The translations under genes were made by a program, and so were the position numbers. A stretch of 25,581 nucleotides of DNA. Origin: a virus. Below the pieces are notes generated by a model that ran no database searches, had not been told where the DNA came from, and saw nothing but the letters and a program-made list of their open reading frames with translations. The stretch lies in IMG/VR virus record IMGVR_UViG_3300030107_003133, positions 1 to 25,581 of that record; one strand, 5' to 3'. This document shows positions 6,670-16,027 of this stretch, piece by piece (position 1 is the stretch's first letter; each line of letters starts with the position of its first letter).

Positions 6670-9600
6670 TTATGCTAATGCAATTGCCCTCAAGTCTCTT
6701 ACCCTTGGAGGATATGCCTGATTTGTAGATGTTCCAACAATCTTAATGCTGAAGTATCTAAATTCAGGTAAATTATCTATGGTAAATTCATAATCATTAA
6801 ATGGAATCTCATCACTTCCATGTGCCAGTACATCTGTCTTAGGAAGTTTCTTATCTGGGAGACCACTGTTCTTAGCAATATCAATAATATTACCGTTAAC
6901 ATCAAAGTTACCATATCCAGGGAATGGATAATAAATTGGATCAGATTCAACATCATTAGATATTGAATAGAATGCTCTAATATCACTAAATGTGTTTAAG
7001 TAAGCAGCTAAAAGAACCTTAATGGAAGTAGCAGAATTCTCTAATGCAATTGGTTTATTTGCATAAATGAATGCTGTTGGATCTTCCGTTATTGTAGATG
7101 CTCTAGAATCACCTGCATAATCACTAATTGGTTGGTTAACTCTGTTACTAATGAGTACCATACCAACTCTGTCTAAGTCAATAACTGGGGATATATCACT
7201 ATCAGCAGTTGATAATGTAAATACCACTTCCATTGACTTATTGCCTGGACGAGTATCTAATTGCTGGAGTTCATTAACTCTTGAAGCAATCATTCTTGGT
7301 GCTTCAAGGAATGTATCCTCATCCATATTGATAGGAACAGTTTCAGTCTCAACAAATGAAGACTCAGGTCCATCAATACTTGTTGCAGTTGTACTTACTA
7401 ATTCAGCTTTAATTGATGTATTTGGTAATATCATCGACTGAACAATTGGTTTAACTGCTTCAAACTGGATGTTTTGTGTTGCATTAATAATTGCACCACC
7501 AGCAGATTTAGACTCATTAATGAATAGTTTGGGGAATCCAATACCAGTACTTCTATCAGTACCAGTGTTAGCAGACATGTCTACTTTCAAATAATAAGAA
7601 TCAAGAGTTATAGATCTTGTAGGTGTTGCATCTTGCAATGTATGTGTCTTATTAATACGTCTCAAGGAGACACCATTAACTTCATACTTCTCAACTGGAG
7701 TCTTAACAGGATATGTAAATGGAGTTGTTTGATCAACAGATCTAGTAATTCCAGTTAACTGACCAGCAGAAATTCCTGTGTAAGAGATAATCTCTTCATT
7801 GATTTTAATATAACCAGGGTTAGTAGCAGCAACTCCAACATTTTCAAAGGTTTCAAATCCTGCAGTATTAGCAATACCAATAGCAGTAGAACTAGAGTTT
7901 GTATACTCTGCAGATAACGTAGTTGGTTTAGAATCTGTTAAAACGTTACTAATAATAACTTGGTTAATTGGTTCATGCATACCGTGGTTCTTATGGTTCA
8001 CTTTAATATGCATTCCATCTTCCTCTAAAGAATTTAGAGCATAATCACTAATTGTAACGTCAGATCCAAATCCAACAGATACCATCGTAGTAATTCCAGT
8101 AGTTGCACTAATGAATTGAAGTGGTTTTGTAGAACTAATCTCAAAATCACCTTGAACATTATCTAAAACTAATTCATTAGTTCCAGTAATAGCACCTAAT
8201 GATAGTTGCATATTTCTACCCAACTGATCATTACCAATTGTAGGTACTGTTAGAACATCACCAACTTGATATCCAGAACCACCAGAGTTAATGGTTGCAG
8301 CAATAGCAACTCCATTTGAACCACTAGCAGAACCGACAGTAATATCAGCAGTTGCGTTCTTACCAATTCCACTAAAGGATGCTAAAGCAACATTAGAGAA
8401 TGTAAATTGATTACCATCTGAAGGAGTATAACCAATACCAGCATTGATAATACTTAAGTCACCTGTTGCAGAACCACCTGCACCAACATAATCTGCTTGA
8501 GCATTACCATTCTTCTGAATAATTGTATTACCTAGAATTAATCCAGACGTATTTACAATATCATCAGTAGATACAAGTAACTTCTTAGAATTGAATTCAA
8601 ATGCATCATTAACTAGAGTAGCAATTTGGTTATTACCTTTTGCTAGTTCTGGGTTAAAGAATGATACAGTTCCAACTTCTTCTTTAAACTTAGCACCATA
8701 AAGTGTAAATTTAAGATCTTCATACTGACTTGGGTTCCATGTAGATCCGTTCTGTGACTTGAATAGAGAACCAAGCATTGGTTGTGCAGACACAATTACT
8801 TGTCTTGATTCTGGTTGTAGTAAAGTACTAACATCAACTTCACCCATTCTAGAGATCCAAACAGTATATTCGTTAGACTGTGATAGTAAAACGACTGAAT
8901 GATCAGTTCCAGGTTGTAAGTAAACTGGTGATGGGAATGTAATTGTAGTTGGTGTTCCACCATCTACTGATTCAATAATATCCTTAGGTTCAACAATTAC
9001 TTCACCAAATGGATATATCTCTTCCGAAGGTACACCAGCAATCATAGGTCTTAATTGGACCGTTACAGGTAGAAGAGGATCTTTTGTTCTGAAATATACT
9101 TCTATTTCAGTAACGAATAATCCACCACCATTCTGTACTGAGAATGATTGAGCTAGTGGGTCTTTACCACCCCTTGCAGGACGTGGTGCTGGACGAGGAG
9201 GATCAGGTGGACGTGGAGGTCTAGGAGGTCTTGGAGGGACAGGAGGAGTACGCTGAGCTGCTCTTCTTGCCTCAAACCTTGCTATCGCTGCCTGAGTAGT
9301 TGTTAGACCACCTGTTGGAGGTCTCTGAGGAGGAACCTGTGGTATAGGTCTTGGAGGATTTGGGGGTGGTGGTGGAGGTGGAGGTGGGGGTGGTAGCGGT
9401 ACGACACTAGTTTGTGTACTTGTCGTTACTTGCTGTGTAGAGGTAACCTCTGTTGCAGGTCTGGATTCAGTAGCAGCAACAATATCAAATCTAGGTCTTC
9501 TTGTAGACCTGATTGTTTCTTGCATATTGTTGAGAGTACCTTGAGCAAAGTATTGCTCTTCACCAGAAGTTCCTGTCATTCCACCAATAGTACTATTAGT

Positions 9601-12600
9601 AGAACTACTTGTTAATCTGAATATTTTAATTCCAACTTCAAATGATGGATTAGATGGAACATTTGGATCTGGAATATAGAATGATCCAAGAACTGTTCCT
9701 ACCTGATCAGAGAATACTCTTACGTTTGTAACCTCTGCTTCACCATTAGCACCACGTAATCTCATTCCAGTTCTTAACCATCCACTGTAGAGACCTTGAG
9801 TATTATCTGCTAAAGATACAGTATCTACATTAAGGAGAACAGAAGAACTTGAATATGTTTCAGGAATAGTATACAAGTCATCATAAGGACTAGTTGTATA
9901 TACATCTGTTGGTGCAGAGATTGGTCCAATTTTATGATTAGACTGAGCAACTCTGAAAGTTAACCTAGGAGTAGATTGACTAGTACCTGTAACAGCACCT
10001 GTTGCCATTGTTCCTGTAATTAATTCACCAACTTGGAATGTACCACTAATCATCCTAATTTCTAAAAGTTTAGGTATGATAAATGCATTTACATCCTGTC
10101 CATCAAAGAATCCATAAAGTCTTGTTAATGGTTTGAACTTACGTCCAGTAAATTCAATATTCCTAGACCTCATGAATGCAATAATTGAGGTACTTACTAC
10201 CTTATCACCTTCATTTACAACATCAGTTTGCTCACTAATTCTTAATCTATTACCACCTCTAGTTGAAGTACCAGTTCTAGTAGTTGTAGTTGTAGTTGTA
10301 GTCTGGAAGTTATTTGTAGTTACAATTGCACTACCATTGTTTCTAGATGTTGATCCAGTCTGTATTGTTGCTGAATTTGTAGTAGCACTAGATCCTGTCC
10401 ATGTGGTGTTCCATGCACCCCATCTAACTGGTCCTAAACCAGACTGTGGATCATAACCATCAAATTCTAATTGTCTACGTGTTTGAGTATAATTATCAAC
10501 CTCTATTCTCTGAGGTGCTAATCTAACTTGGTCAATCCAAATATCAGATGATGGGAATAGTTGAATATTACCAGTATAAGTTGTTACAAGATATGGAGTA
10601 ACATTCTCAACTCTTGTTGCAAATACTTGTTTAATCTCAGGTTGTGATTCATAATCAAGTGTTAATAATTGACCTGTTCTTCTAATACCAGATCCAACTA
10701 AGTCAGTAACAAACCTAGGATCAGCAGTAGCACTTGCTGTTGTACCAATTCCAATTAAAGACTTAGAACCAATCAATAAATCAACTTCAGTTGTATAGTG
10801 TGTTGGTCTTAATTCTAAGTTTACTGGGTCAACACTATTAGTTACCCTACCTGGTTTTAACTGAGTTGATGTTCCACTAAAGTTATCAACATAGATACCA
10901 GACTTAAATCTAGTTAAACCAGCATTATCAGGAATAAATAGACTTTCTGTATTAGATTCTAGAAGAGAAAGAGCAGTGTAGTACTCTAAATTCTGAATTC
11001 TATTCTCCAATAATGCAATATCTTGCATTCGATATCTCTTATGAGACTTAAGAAGTATCTCTATATTCTCAGCATTACAAATATATGGTGGAAGTTTACA
11101 TGTTGCAACTTCTAATGCATCTTCAATAGGAATTGGAGGTAATGGATCATCAGCAGGAATACCCTTAATTAACTGGAAATCACCATCCTTAGTCAAATAT
11201 AATCTGTCAATTCTTGGTTGATAATAAGAATACTGTATTCTGATTGATTCATCAGACGCTAGAATATTTTTAGCAGAGTTAGTAGCATTAGTAAATACCC
11301 TTGCATTATACTCAAATGGAGATACTCCAGTTGAATCTAAATTAAAATTAGTTACTCTTGGTCTAATATCAATAACATCAGTCAATCTTGTACCTTCTCT
11401 AATATCAGGTAGCACACAGAAATCAATCTGATCATAAGAAGAAACTGTAGTAATATCACCATCATCAGTAGAGGCAAACTCTGCAGATTCAAAAATAATT
11501 CTTAACTTCTTACGAGGATCTTTACTATTAGTCTTCCTTACCAATCTAGAATAATCACAAATAGTTTCTCTTTGTCCACTATCTAAAATAAATCTATCTT
11601 TAATATCAGGATCACCTGGATCAAAGTCATTAATAGTTGCTGTAATTCCACTTTCAGTAAAATTAACTTGCTCATTTAATTCTAATCGTAAATCACTTAA
11701 ATATACAAATGATGCTGTTTGACTATTAATACGTTCAATATACAGACCAATAGCACCTGTTGTTTGCCCAACAAACTCTTCACCAACAATCAAGTCATCC
11801 ACACGTCCAGTTGGTCCATTCATGTTAAACAGACTAACTGTTGGTAATAATGGATCAGCAGTTGCACCAGATTCAAATACACCATAAACTTTGGTTACAT
11901 CAGGTTCTCCAAGACAAATTTCTTTATCCTGAACTCTTAATCCATATCCATAAGATCCATAAGATAATCCATCATTTAAAGTAGTTGTTCCAATACCTGA
12001 AGTTACTAATTTAGATTTATTAACAATAATAGAATTAGTTCTAACCTTATTCTTAACCTTGTTCTTGATATTAATCTTTTGGAGTGTAGCAACTAATCTT
12101 GCAGATCCAGCAGTAGCAGATAAACCAAATATCCTTAATTCTCTACCACCGTTAGTAAAACGAAGTTTATCTGCTGTTAATTCTTCAGTAGTACCAGCAT
12201 CATTAACTAAAATATATCTTTCTTCATCATAAGGTAAGAATGTTTCGTTCTGACCAGACTGAACTGTATTAGTAGCATTAGCAGTAATAGTTACGTCATA
12301 CTCCTTCCTAATTGTAATAGATGACTCTGTTACATCAACATCTGAGATCCACTTCTTAGGTAGAGGTGTATATAAGGTGTTGTCAGAAGAAGATTGGAAT
12401 TTAGCACCAATTAATTGGAAATCTGTTACATTAGTTTGTGCTGTAGGTAATCCACCATCACAAATACCACCTACAGTGTTAATACCTACAATTCTAATTG
12501 CATCTGCATTAACTATAGAATCAACAATAGCAAAACTTCTAACTGGAGTTGCACCAGTATTAATTGCTGGGTTTGTATATGATACAAGATCACCCTTCTT

Positions 12601-14391
12601 TATCTTCTGGAAGAATGAAATGCCAGTACTTGTAACTGTTGATAAACCAGGTGCTGTACCAATTTTAGGAGCAATTTGACATGTTCCAAAATTAAGTTTA
12701 GATGAATTCTTAACATCAGCGTTATATGTACCAACACCAACCGAACTATTAATAGACTTTACATCTGAGATTGAATATGCCGTTACAGCAACAGCAATTC
12801 TATTATCATCAATACCATTGAATATTAGTTTTTCACCAGGTGTAAATGAACCAACTGAGTTATATGCAGTAACAATACCAGTTGTAGTAGCAAATCTTAA
12901 ATGAGCAGTAGCACCACTCGCTTTACCCTTAATAAGTGTTGGTAAAGATAGAGATACTGCTTGGTTTACTGAAAGTTCTGTATATGGTTGAATATCATAT
13001 AAAGTAGCATCCCATTCATTTGTTGCAGGAGTTGCTGAAGAATATGATCCAGATTCTAATGCATAATCATAAACCCTTGCTACACCAATCTCTTTACCAG
13101 CAGCTACATGATCTACTGTACCAATTCTTGAATCTCTAAGACTGATATTTGCAGTTGTAGTAAAACCGATCCTTGGAGCACCATATGCCCTATTAACAGT
13201 CAAAGTTGGACCAGTAAAGTAATTTACTGCTTGATCCTTTAATGTTTTCTTAGTTCTTGTCTTCTCAAAATCAAGATATACAACATTTCTTACAGGTACT
13301 TCAAATCCTCTAATAAATGCTTTACCTGGAGATATTTTATAAGTTCCTAAGTCTTTACTTGGAGTGTTATTACTATATGTTAATTGATTAGCATTAAATA
13401 CACCATTATTACCTTGCTTGTCATTTAAGGACTCTTTTGCTGCAATCTGAAATGGTTTTACATAGAAATCACCAGCATGACTATATGTTCTTCTTGCTAA
13501 TTCTTCACCAAGTTCATTATACCTAATCTTATCATCAATATGAGATATTGATCCACCACGGACAATCAATAATTCAACAAAGTTCTCATTCTTCTCAGAA
13601 TCTAATGACTTTTTAACTAATTCTGCTCTTACCTGTAGTCTATCAGCACCAGGAGCAGCAAAGTTATTAAAACCTTTTGCATTATCAGTAAGAGATGAAT
13701 CTTCACTTGAAGATATAATCTTTTCACTTATTTCTAATCCAACTCTATATGTTGGTGTATCGCTACGTGCATCTAATATTAGTGTTTGTTCTTGAACTCT
13801 TACAAAAGTTCCTCTCAAAAAATAAACACCTTCAGATAAGAATACTGCAGAACCAACACTTGAAGCGTCTGAAGGAGCAGTTTTTGCACATCCTTGTCCT
13901 GCTTGTAATGATATATTATTAGTTTCTTCTACAATATTTTGATCTAGTAATAGAGTTTCATCATCATCAAATTCCTCTTTATCATTAATTCCTTGTCCAA
14001 GATAAGAAACTATTAATGTAACATAACCTCTTTCAGACTGATTGCTCATTGCATGAACAATCTTAGCCTTTACACCAGAATTTGAACCTCTAACTATCTC
14101 ATTTATTAAAACATCCCAATACTTTTTAATATCAATACCAAGAAATGTAGTCTCAACCTCAACAGTAAAAAGTGAATTATTATAGTTAACTTGTCCTGGA
14201 ATTACACACGACCCTTCCTTAAACAGATGAGTACCAACTTGCTCTACCTGATTCTGGAGAATAGATTGTAATGTGGTTAATTCTCTTGCCTGAATTGGCA
14301 ATCCAGGTTTAAATAATACCTTATAAAAATCCTTACTTACATCAAAGTCGTCAAAATAAGGCGATACATTGAGATTAATTTCTTGTGCCAT
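6670..14391 (-). CDS. Giant DUF4815-type virion structural protein (2,573 aa), probably baseplate/fibre region
   Basis: The N-terminus (NVSPYFDDFDVSKDFYKVLF, then KPGLPIQARELTTLQSILQN and KEGSCVIPG) is the signature I associate with DUF4815, a domain of large tail proteins in marine T4-like phages. Further along are a Thr-run (about 1360), RSRNIEFTGRKFKPLTRLYG followed by FFDGQD (about 1410), a polyproline/Pro-Arg hinge (about 1663-1740) and DPLAQSFSVQNGG with a following beta-rich domain. Two Gly-Tyr modules lie near 1990-2085, and a C-terminal domain carries KINEEIISYTGI and VSLRRINKTH. No enzyme motif is seen. It sits between gp8 and gp13, where T4 has gp9, gp10, gp11 and gp12, so a baseplate-periphery or fibre-attachment role is likely by position. 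The start at 14391 is 17 bp after the gp8 stop, with TAAGGTAA upstream overlapping that stop. Confidence 0.88.
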   Translation of the reverse strand: MAQEINLNVSPYFDDFDVSKDFYKVLFKPGLPIQARELTTLQSILQNQVEQVGTHLFKEGSCVIPGQVNYNNSLFTVEVETTFLGIDIKKYWDVLINEIVRGSNSGVKAKIVHAMSNQSERGYVTLIVSYLGQGINDKEEFDDDETLLLDQNIVEETNNISLQAGQGCAKTAPSDASSVGSAVFLSEGVYFLRGTFVRVQEQTLILDARSDTPTYRVGLEISEKIISSSEDSSLTDNAKGFNNFAAPGADRLQVRAELVKKSLDSEKNENFVELLIVRGGSISHIDDKIRYNELGEELARRTYSHAGDFYVKPFQIAAKESLNDKQGNNGVFNANQLTYSNNTPSKDLGTYKISPGKAFIRGFEVPVRNVVYLDFEKTRTKKTLKDQAVNYFTGPTLTVNRAYGAPRIGFTTTANISLRDSRIGTVDHVAAGKEIGVARVYDYALESGSYSSATPATNEWDATLYDIQPYTELSVNQAVSLSLPTLIKGKASGATAHLRFATTTGIVTAYNSVGSFTPGEKLIFNGIDDNRIAVAVTAYSISDVKSINSSVGVGTYNADVKNSSKLNFGTCQIAPKIGTAPGLSTVTSTGISFFQKIKKGDLVSYTNPAINTGATPVRSFAIVDSIVNADAIRIVGINTVGGICDGGLPTAQTNVTDFQLIGAKFQSSSDNTLYTPLPKKWISDVDVTESSITIRKEYDVTITANATNTVQSGQNETFLPYDEERYILVNDAGTTEELTADKLRFTNGGRELRIFGLSATAGSARLVATLQKINIKNKVKNKVRTNSIIVNKSKLVTSGIGTTTLNDGLSYGSYGYGLRVQDKEICLGEPDVTKVYGVFESGATADPLLPTVSLFNMNGPTGRVDDLIVGEEFVGQTTGAIGLYIERINSQTASFVYLSDLRLELNEQVNFTESGITATINDFDPGDPDIKDRFILDSGQRETICDYSRLVRKTNSKDPRKKLRIIFESAEFASTDDGDITTVSSYDQIDFCVLPDIREGTRLTDVIDIRPRVTNFNLDSTGVSPFEYNARVFTNATNSAKNILASDESIRIQYSYYQPRIDRLYLTKDGDFQLIKGIPADDPLPPIPIEDALEVATCKLPPYICNAENIEILLKSHKRYRMQDIALLENRIQNLEYYTALSLLESNTESLFIPDNAGLTRFKSGIYVDNFSGTSTQLKPGRVTNSVDPVNLELRPTHYTTEVDLLIGSKSLIGIGTTASATADPRFVTDLVGSGIRRTGQLLTLDYESQPEIKQVFATRVENVTPYLVTTYTGNIQLFPSSDIWIDQVRLAPQRIEVDNYTQTRRQLEFDGYDPQSGLGPVRWGAWNTTWTGSSATTNSATIQTGSTSRNNGSAIVTTNNFQTTTTTTTTRTGTSTRGGNRLRISEQTDVVNEGDKVVSTSIIAFMRSRNIEFTGRKFKPLTRLYGFFDGQDVNAFIIPKLLEIRMISGTFQVGELITGTMATGAVTGTSQSTPRLTFRVAQSNHKIGPISAPTDVYTTSPYDDLYTIPETYSSSSVLLNVDTVSLADNTQGLYSGWLRTGMRLRGANGEAEVTNVRVFSDQVGTVLGSFYIPDPNVPSNPSFEVGIKIFRLTSSSTNSTIGGMTGTSGEEQYFAQGTLNNMQETIRSTRRPRFDIVAATESRPATEVTSTQQVTTSTQTSVVPLPPPPPPPPPPPNPPRPIPQVPPQRPPTGGLTTTQAAIARFEARRAAQRTPPVPPRPPRPPRPPDPPRPAPRPARGGKDPLAQSFSVQNGGGLFVTEIEVYFRTKDPLLPVTVQLRPMIAGVPSEEIYPFGEVIVEPKDIIESVDGGTPTTITFPSPVYLQPGTDHSVVLLSQSNEYTVWISRMGEVDVSTLLQPESRQVIVSAQPMLGSLFKSQNGSTWNPSQYEDLKFTLYGAKFKEEVGTVSFFNPELAKGNNQIATLVNDAFEFNSKKLLVSTDDIVNTSGLILGNTIIQKNGNAQADYVGAGGSATGDLSIINAGIGYTPSDGNQFTFSNVALASFSGIGKNATADITVGSASGSNGVAIAATINSGGSGYQVGDVLTVPTIGNDQLGRNMQLSLGAITGTNELVLDNVQGDFEISSTKPLQFISATTGITTMVSVGFGSDVTISDYALNSLEEDGMHIKVNHKNHGMHEPINQVIISNVLTDSKPTTLSAEYTNSSSTAIGIANTAGFETFENVGVAATNPGYIKINEEIISYTGISAGQLTGITRSVDQTTPFTYPVKTPVEKYEVNGVSLRRINKTHTLQDATPTRSITLDSYYLKVDMSANTGTDRSTGIGFPKLFINESKSAGGAIINATQNIQFEAVKPIVQSMILPNTSIKAELVSTTATSIDGPESSFVETETVPINMDEDTFLEAPRMIASRVNELQQLDTRPGNKSMEVVFTLSTADSDISPVIDLDRVGMVLISNRVNQPISDYAGDSRASTITEDPTAFIYANKPIALENSATSIKVLLAAYLNTFSDIRAFYSISNDVESDPIYYPFPGYGNFDVNGNIIDIAKNSGLPDKKLPKTDVLAHGSDEIPFNDYEFTIDNLPEFRYFSIKIVGTSTNQAYPPRVRDLRAIALA
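8140..8375 (-). other. Shared ATADI-GGSGYQxGDVL module in the DUF4815 protein
   Basis: This stretch (residues about 2005-2084) reads GKNATADITVGS, then GGSGYQVGDVLTVP, then LGRNMQLSLGAITGTNEL. The giant protein carries the same order at about 16845-16605: GRGATANIEINI, GGTGYQPGDVLFV, SQNMEFTVGAISGPEVL. The match over about 75-80 residues is clearly beyond low-complexity similarity and marks a common domain in two neighbouring genes. Confidence 0.7.
9171..9401 (-). repeat. Polyproline and Pro-Arg low-complexity hinge, G-rich on the plus strand
   Basis: Two proline-rich blocks are encoded here. The first (9403-9353) includes an uninterrupted run of 11 Pro (PLPPPPPPPPPPPNPPRP). The second (9250-9171) is a PPRPPRPPRPPDPPRPAPRP tract. 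An Ala/Arg-rich helix (TTQAAIARFEARRAAQR) lies between them. The plus strand here is a run of ggtggt/ggaggt units. The protein segment is probably an extended, stiff linker between the N-terminal two thirds and the C-terminal part. Confidence 0.85.
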
Positions 14392-14408
14392 AATTGTCGT
14401 GTATTACC

Positions 14409-15992
14409 TTAGAATTGCAAAATAACCTTAATATCTTCTCGCTGGTTAGCAGATCTTGTAATAGAAGGTCTGTTATCAACGTAGAGCACTGTACCAGTGT
14501 ATTTTTCTACTTCAGGGTTAGCAACACCCTTTATAAAAGTCTGTCCCAAATAATATGTTCTATTATTTATTACAGTACTTATACCAGGATTATTATCAGA
14601 TCCGAATCCTGAATCTATGTATAAGTCTTTTGTACCACCTGTAATTTTAAGTTCTCCACCTGCTATTGGTTCTCCAGTAAATTTATTAAGATTAAAACCA
14701 TATGTAGGAGATGTTTTTTGAGTACCATCAGTATTAAATCCAACTAAAGATCTATCCTGCCAATATCTAAGAACACCAGTAGTTTTATCATATGATACAA
14801 CTCTTCCTACAGCAGTTTGTCCTGTTCCAACTTGTTGTGTAACATAACTGTTATTTGCAAAAGTTGTTGTTTTATAATCATCATCATTAGGTGATAAACC
14901 CTTCAATACTACTCCTTGAAGAGCACTTGCTCTATCATCAGTAATAATAGAAGTAGATTCAAATGCCTGTGGATTTTCAATAATTCCAATTCTAGCAACT
15001 TTTGTTCCTGTAACAAAGTCTGGGTTTGCATCATCATTCTCAATTCTTGAGAAGATCAAAACGTTTGATGCTCCTAATTCTTTGTAAATATCATATCCAT
15101 GACCACCTTGAGGTGGAATAATAACATTAAATATTGGAGTTGTACTACCAACAGGAACGTTACCTCCAACCAAATCAACAGAACCATATGTGTACCCACT
15201 ACCACCATTTGATATGGTAATTGATTCTATTTTTGAATCATTGTTAACAACAATAGTACATTCTGCACCAGTTCCATCACCTTTAATTGGAACTCTTGTA
15301 TATGTTGTATTAGCAGGACCAACTAAGAATCCTCTATTAGCAATAGTAGCAACTTTTATTTGACCACTAGTTTTTGCATTATTCCTTATAGGTGTAAAAT
15401 CAGCATTAGTCTCCCAATCTACAGGAAGAGGAATAAAGTTAAGAGAGTCAAACTTAATGATATCACTAGGACTAATAGTGTAAAGATACTTCCAAACATA
15501 TCCATCACCAGAAGTACCAGCAACACGAGGTTCTAAATCAGTAAACTTAGGTTCATCCAAAGATGGTTTACCATTTGGGTTTTCTGGATCAATTCCATTG
15601 TTTAAACAGACGTATACTCGAAACTCGCTGTTTACAATATAGAAGTTAGATGAATATAAACTAGTTTTATTTGATGCATCGGATAACTTATTTCTATTAA
15701 CATCATGCCTATACATGTCATAAATGGTTGCTGATGCCCAAGACAACTTCCGAACAACAGGTCTAATGTCATCCGCAGAGATCTTTTTCATTGCGATCAT
15801 TGTATCCCAATAAAAATGCTCGTCGTCGAAACAATCTCTAGGAGCAGGAGGACTTGTATCCCAATCCGCTTTATTCTCCGTAGCATTAGGGAGACCAATA
15901 AAGGTATAAAATGAATCTGTTGATGATCGAATTTTGTCTATAAAAGACCTTGCATTCTTGATTCTCAACTGATCAGTTATAATCGCAGCCAT
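14409..15992 (-). CDS. 8: Baseplate wedge subunit gp8-like, with inserted Gly-Tyr module
   Basis: The 527-residue protein matches T4 gp8 (334 residues), a dimeric baseplate wedge component. Shared features are ARSFIDKIRSSTDSFYTFIG (14-33), SGDGYVWKYLYTISPSD (161-177; T4 PGDGYVWEYLFEIPPD) and the C-terminus YTGTVLYVDNRPSITRSAN (498-516) then QREDIKVILQF (T4 HSGEMIYMENRPPIIMAMDQTEEINILFTF). The extra length is mostly in the middle. It includes a Gly-Tyr unit (ITISNGGSGYTYGSVDLVGG, 258-277) and GQTAVGRVVSYDKTTGVLRY (391-410), modules also found in gp14 and the giant proteins. The start ATG follows a 33-bp spacer with a late-promoter-like octamer and no strong ribosome binding site. In T4 gp8 is also placed among the wedge genes, after gp7. 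Confidence 0.92.
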   Translation of the reverse strand: MAAIITDQLRIKNARSFIDKIRSSTDSFYTFIGLPNATENKADWDTSPPAPRDCFDDEHFYWDTMIAMKKISADDIRPVVRKLSWASATIYDMYRHDVNRNKLSDASNKTSLYSSNFYIVNSEFRVYVCLNNGIDPENPNGKPSLDEPKFTDLEPRVAGTSGDGYVWKYLYTISPSDIIKFDSLNFIPLPVDWETNADFTPIRNNAKTSGQIKVATIANRGFLVGPANTTYTRVPIKGDGTGAECTIVVNNDSKIESITISNGGSGYTYGSVDLVGGNVPVGSTTPIFNVIIPPQGGHGYDIYKELGASNVLIFSRIENDDANPDFVTGTKVARIGIIENPQAFESTSIITDDRASALQGVVLKGLSPNDDDYKTTTFANNSYVTQQVGTGQTAVGRVVSYDKTTGVLRYWQDRSLVGFNTDGTQKTSPTYGFNLNKFTGEPIAGGELKITGGTKDLYIDSGFGSDNNPGISTVINNRTYYLGQTFIKGVANPEVEKYTGTVLYVDNRPSITRSANQREDIKVILQF

Positions 15993-16019
15993 TTTCGAGT
16001 ATAAGGTTTTGCTATGTTT

Positions 16020-16027
16020 TATTTATT
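16020..16027 (-). promoter_or_regulatory. Putative T4-type late promoter (AATAAATA) upstream of gp8
   Basis: In the longest intergenic spacer of the window (33 bp) the minus strand reads T-AATAAATA-AAAC, with the first AA belonging to the TAA stop of the giant gene. The octamer ends 28 bp before the gp8 ATG, so a start about 6 nt downstream leaves a leader of about 21 nt. It matches T4 TATAAATA at seven of eight positions and is identical to the site at 156-163. It could drive the whole gp8-to-gp16 set. Confidence 0.55.

Noticed and set aside
10290-10330. Thr-run in the DUF4815 protein as a functional repeat
   Set aside because: It is a short run of about 8 Thr codons, likely a simple linker, with nothing further to support a role.
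10133-10456. Plus-strand reading frame of about 107 codons (and similar ones near 621, 7151, 12377, 20340)
   Set aside because: They lie fully inside strongly supported minus-strand genes, have composition typical of antisense shadows and no recognisable motifs.
14564-14571. Another minus-strand AATAAATA, inside the 3' part of gp8
   Set aside because: It lies within coding sequence about 173 bp before the next start and is expected occasionally in AT-rich DNA. It shows that the octamer alone is not proof of a promoter.
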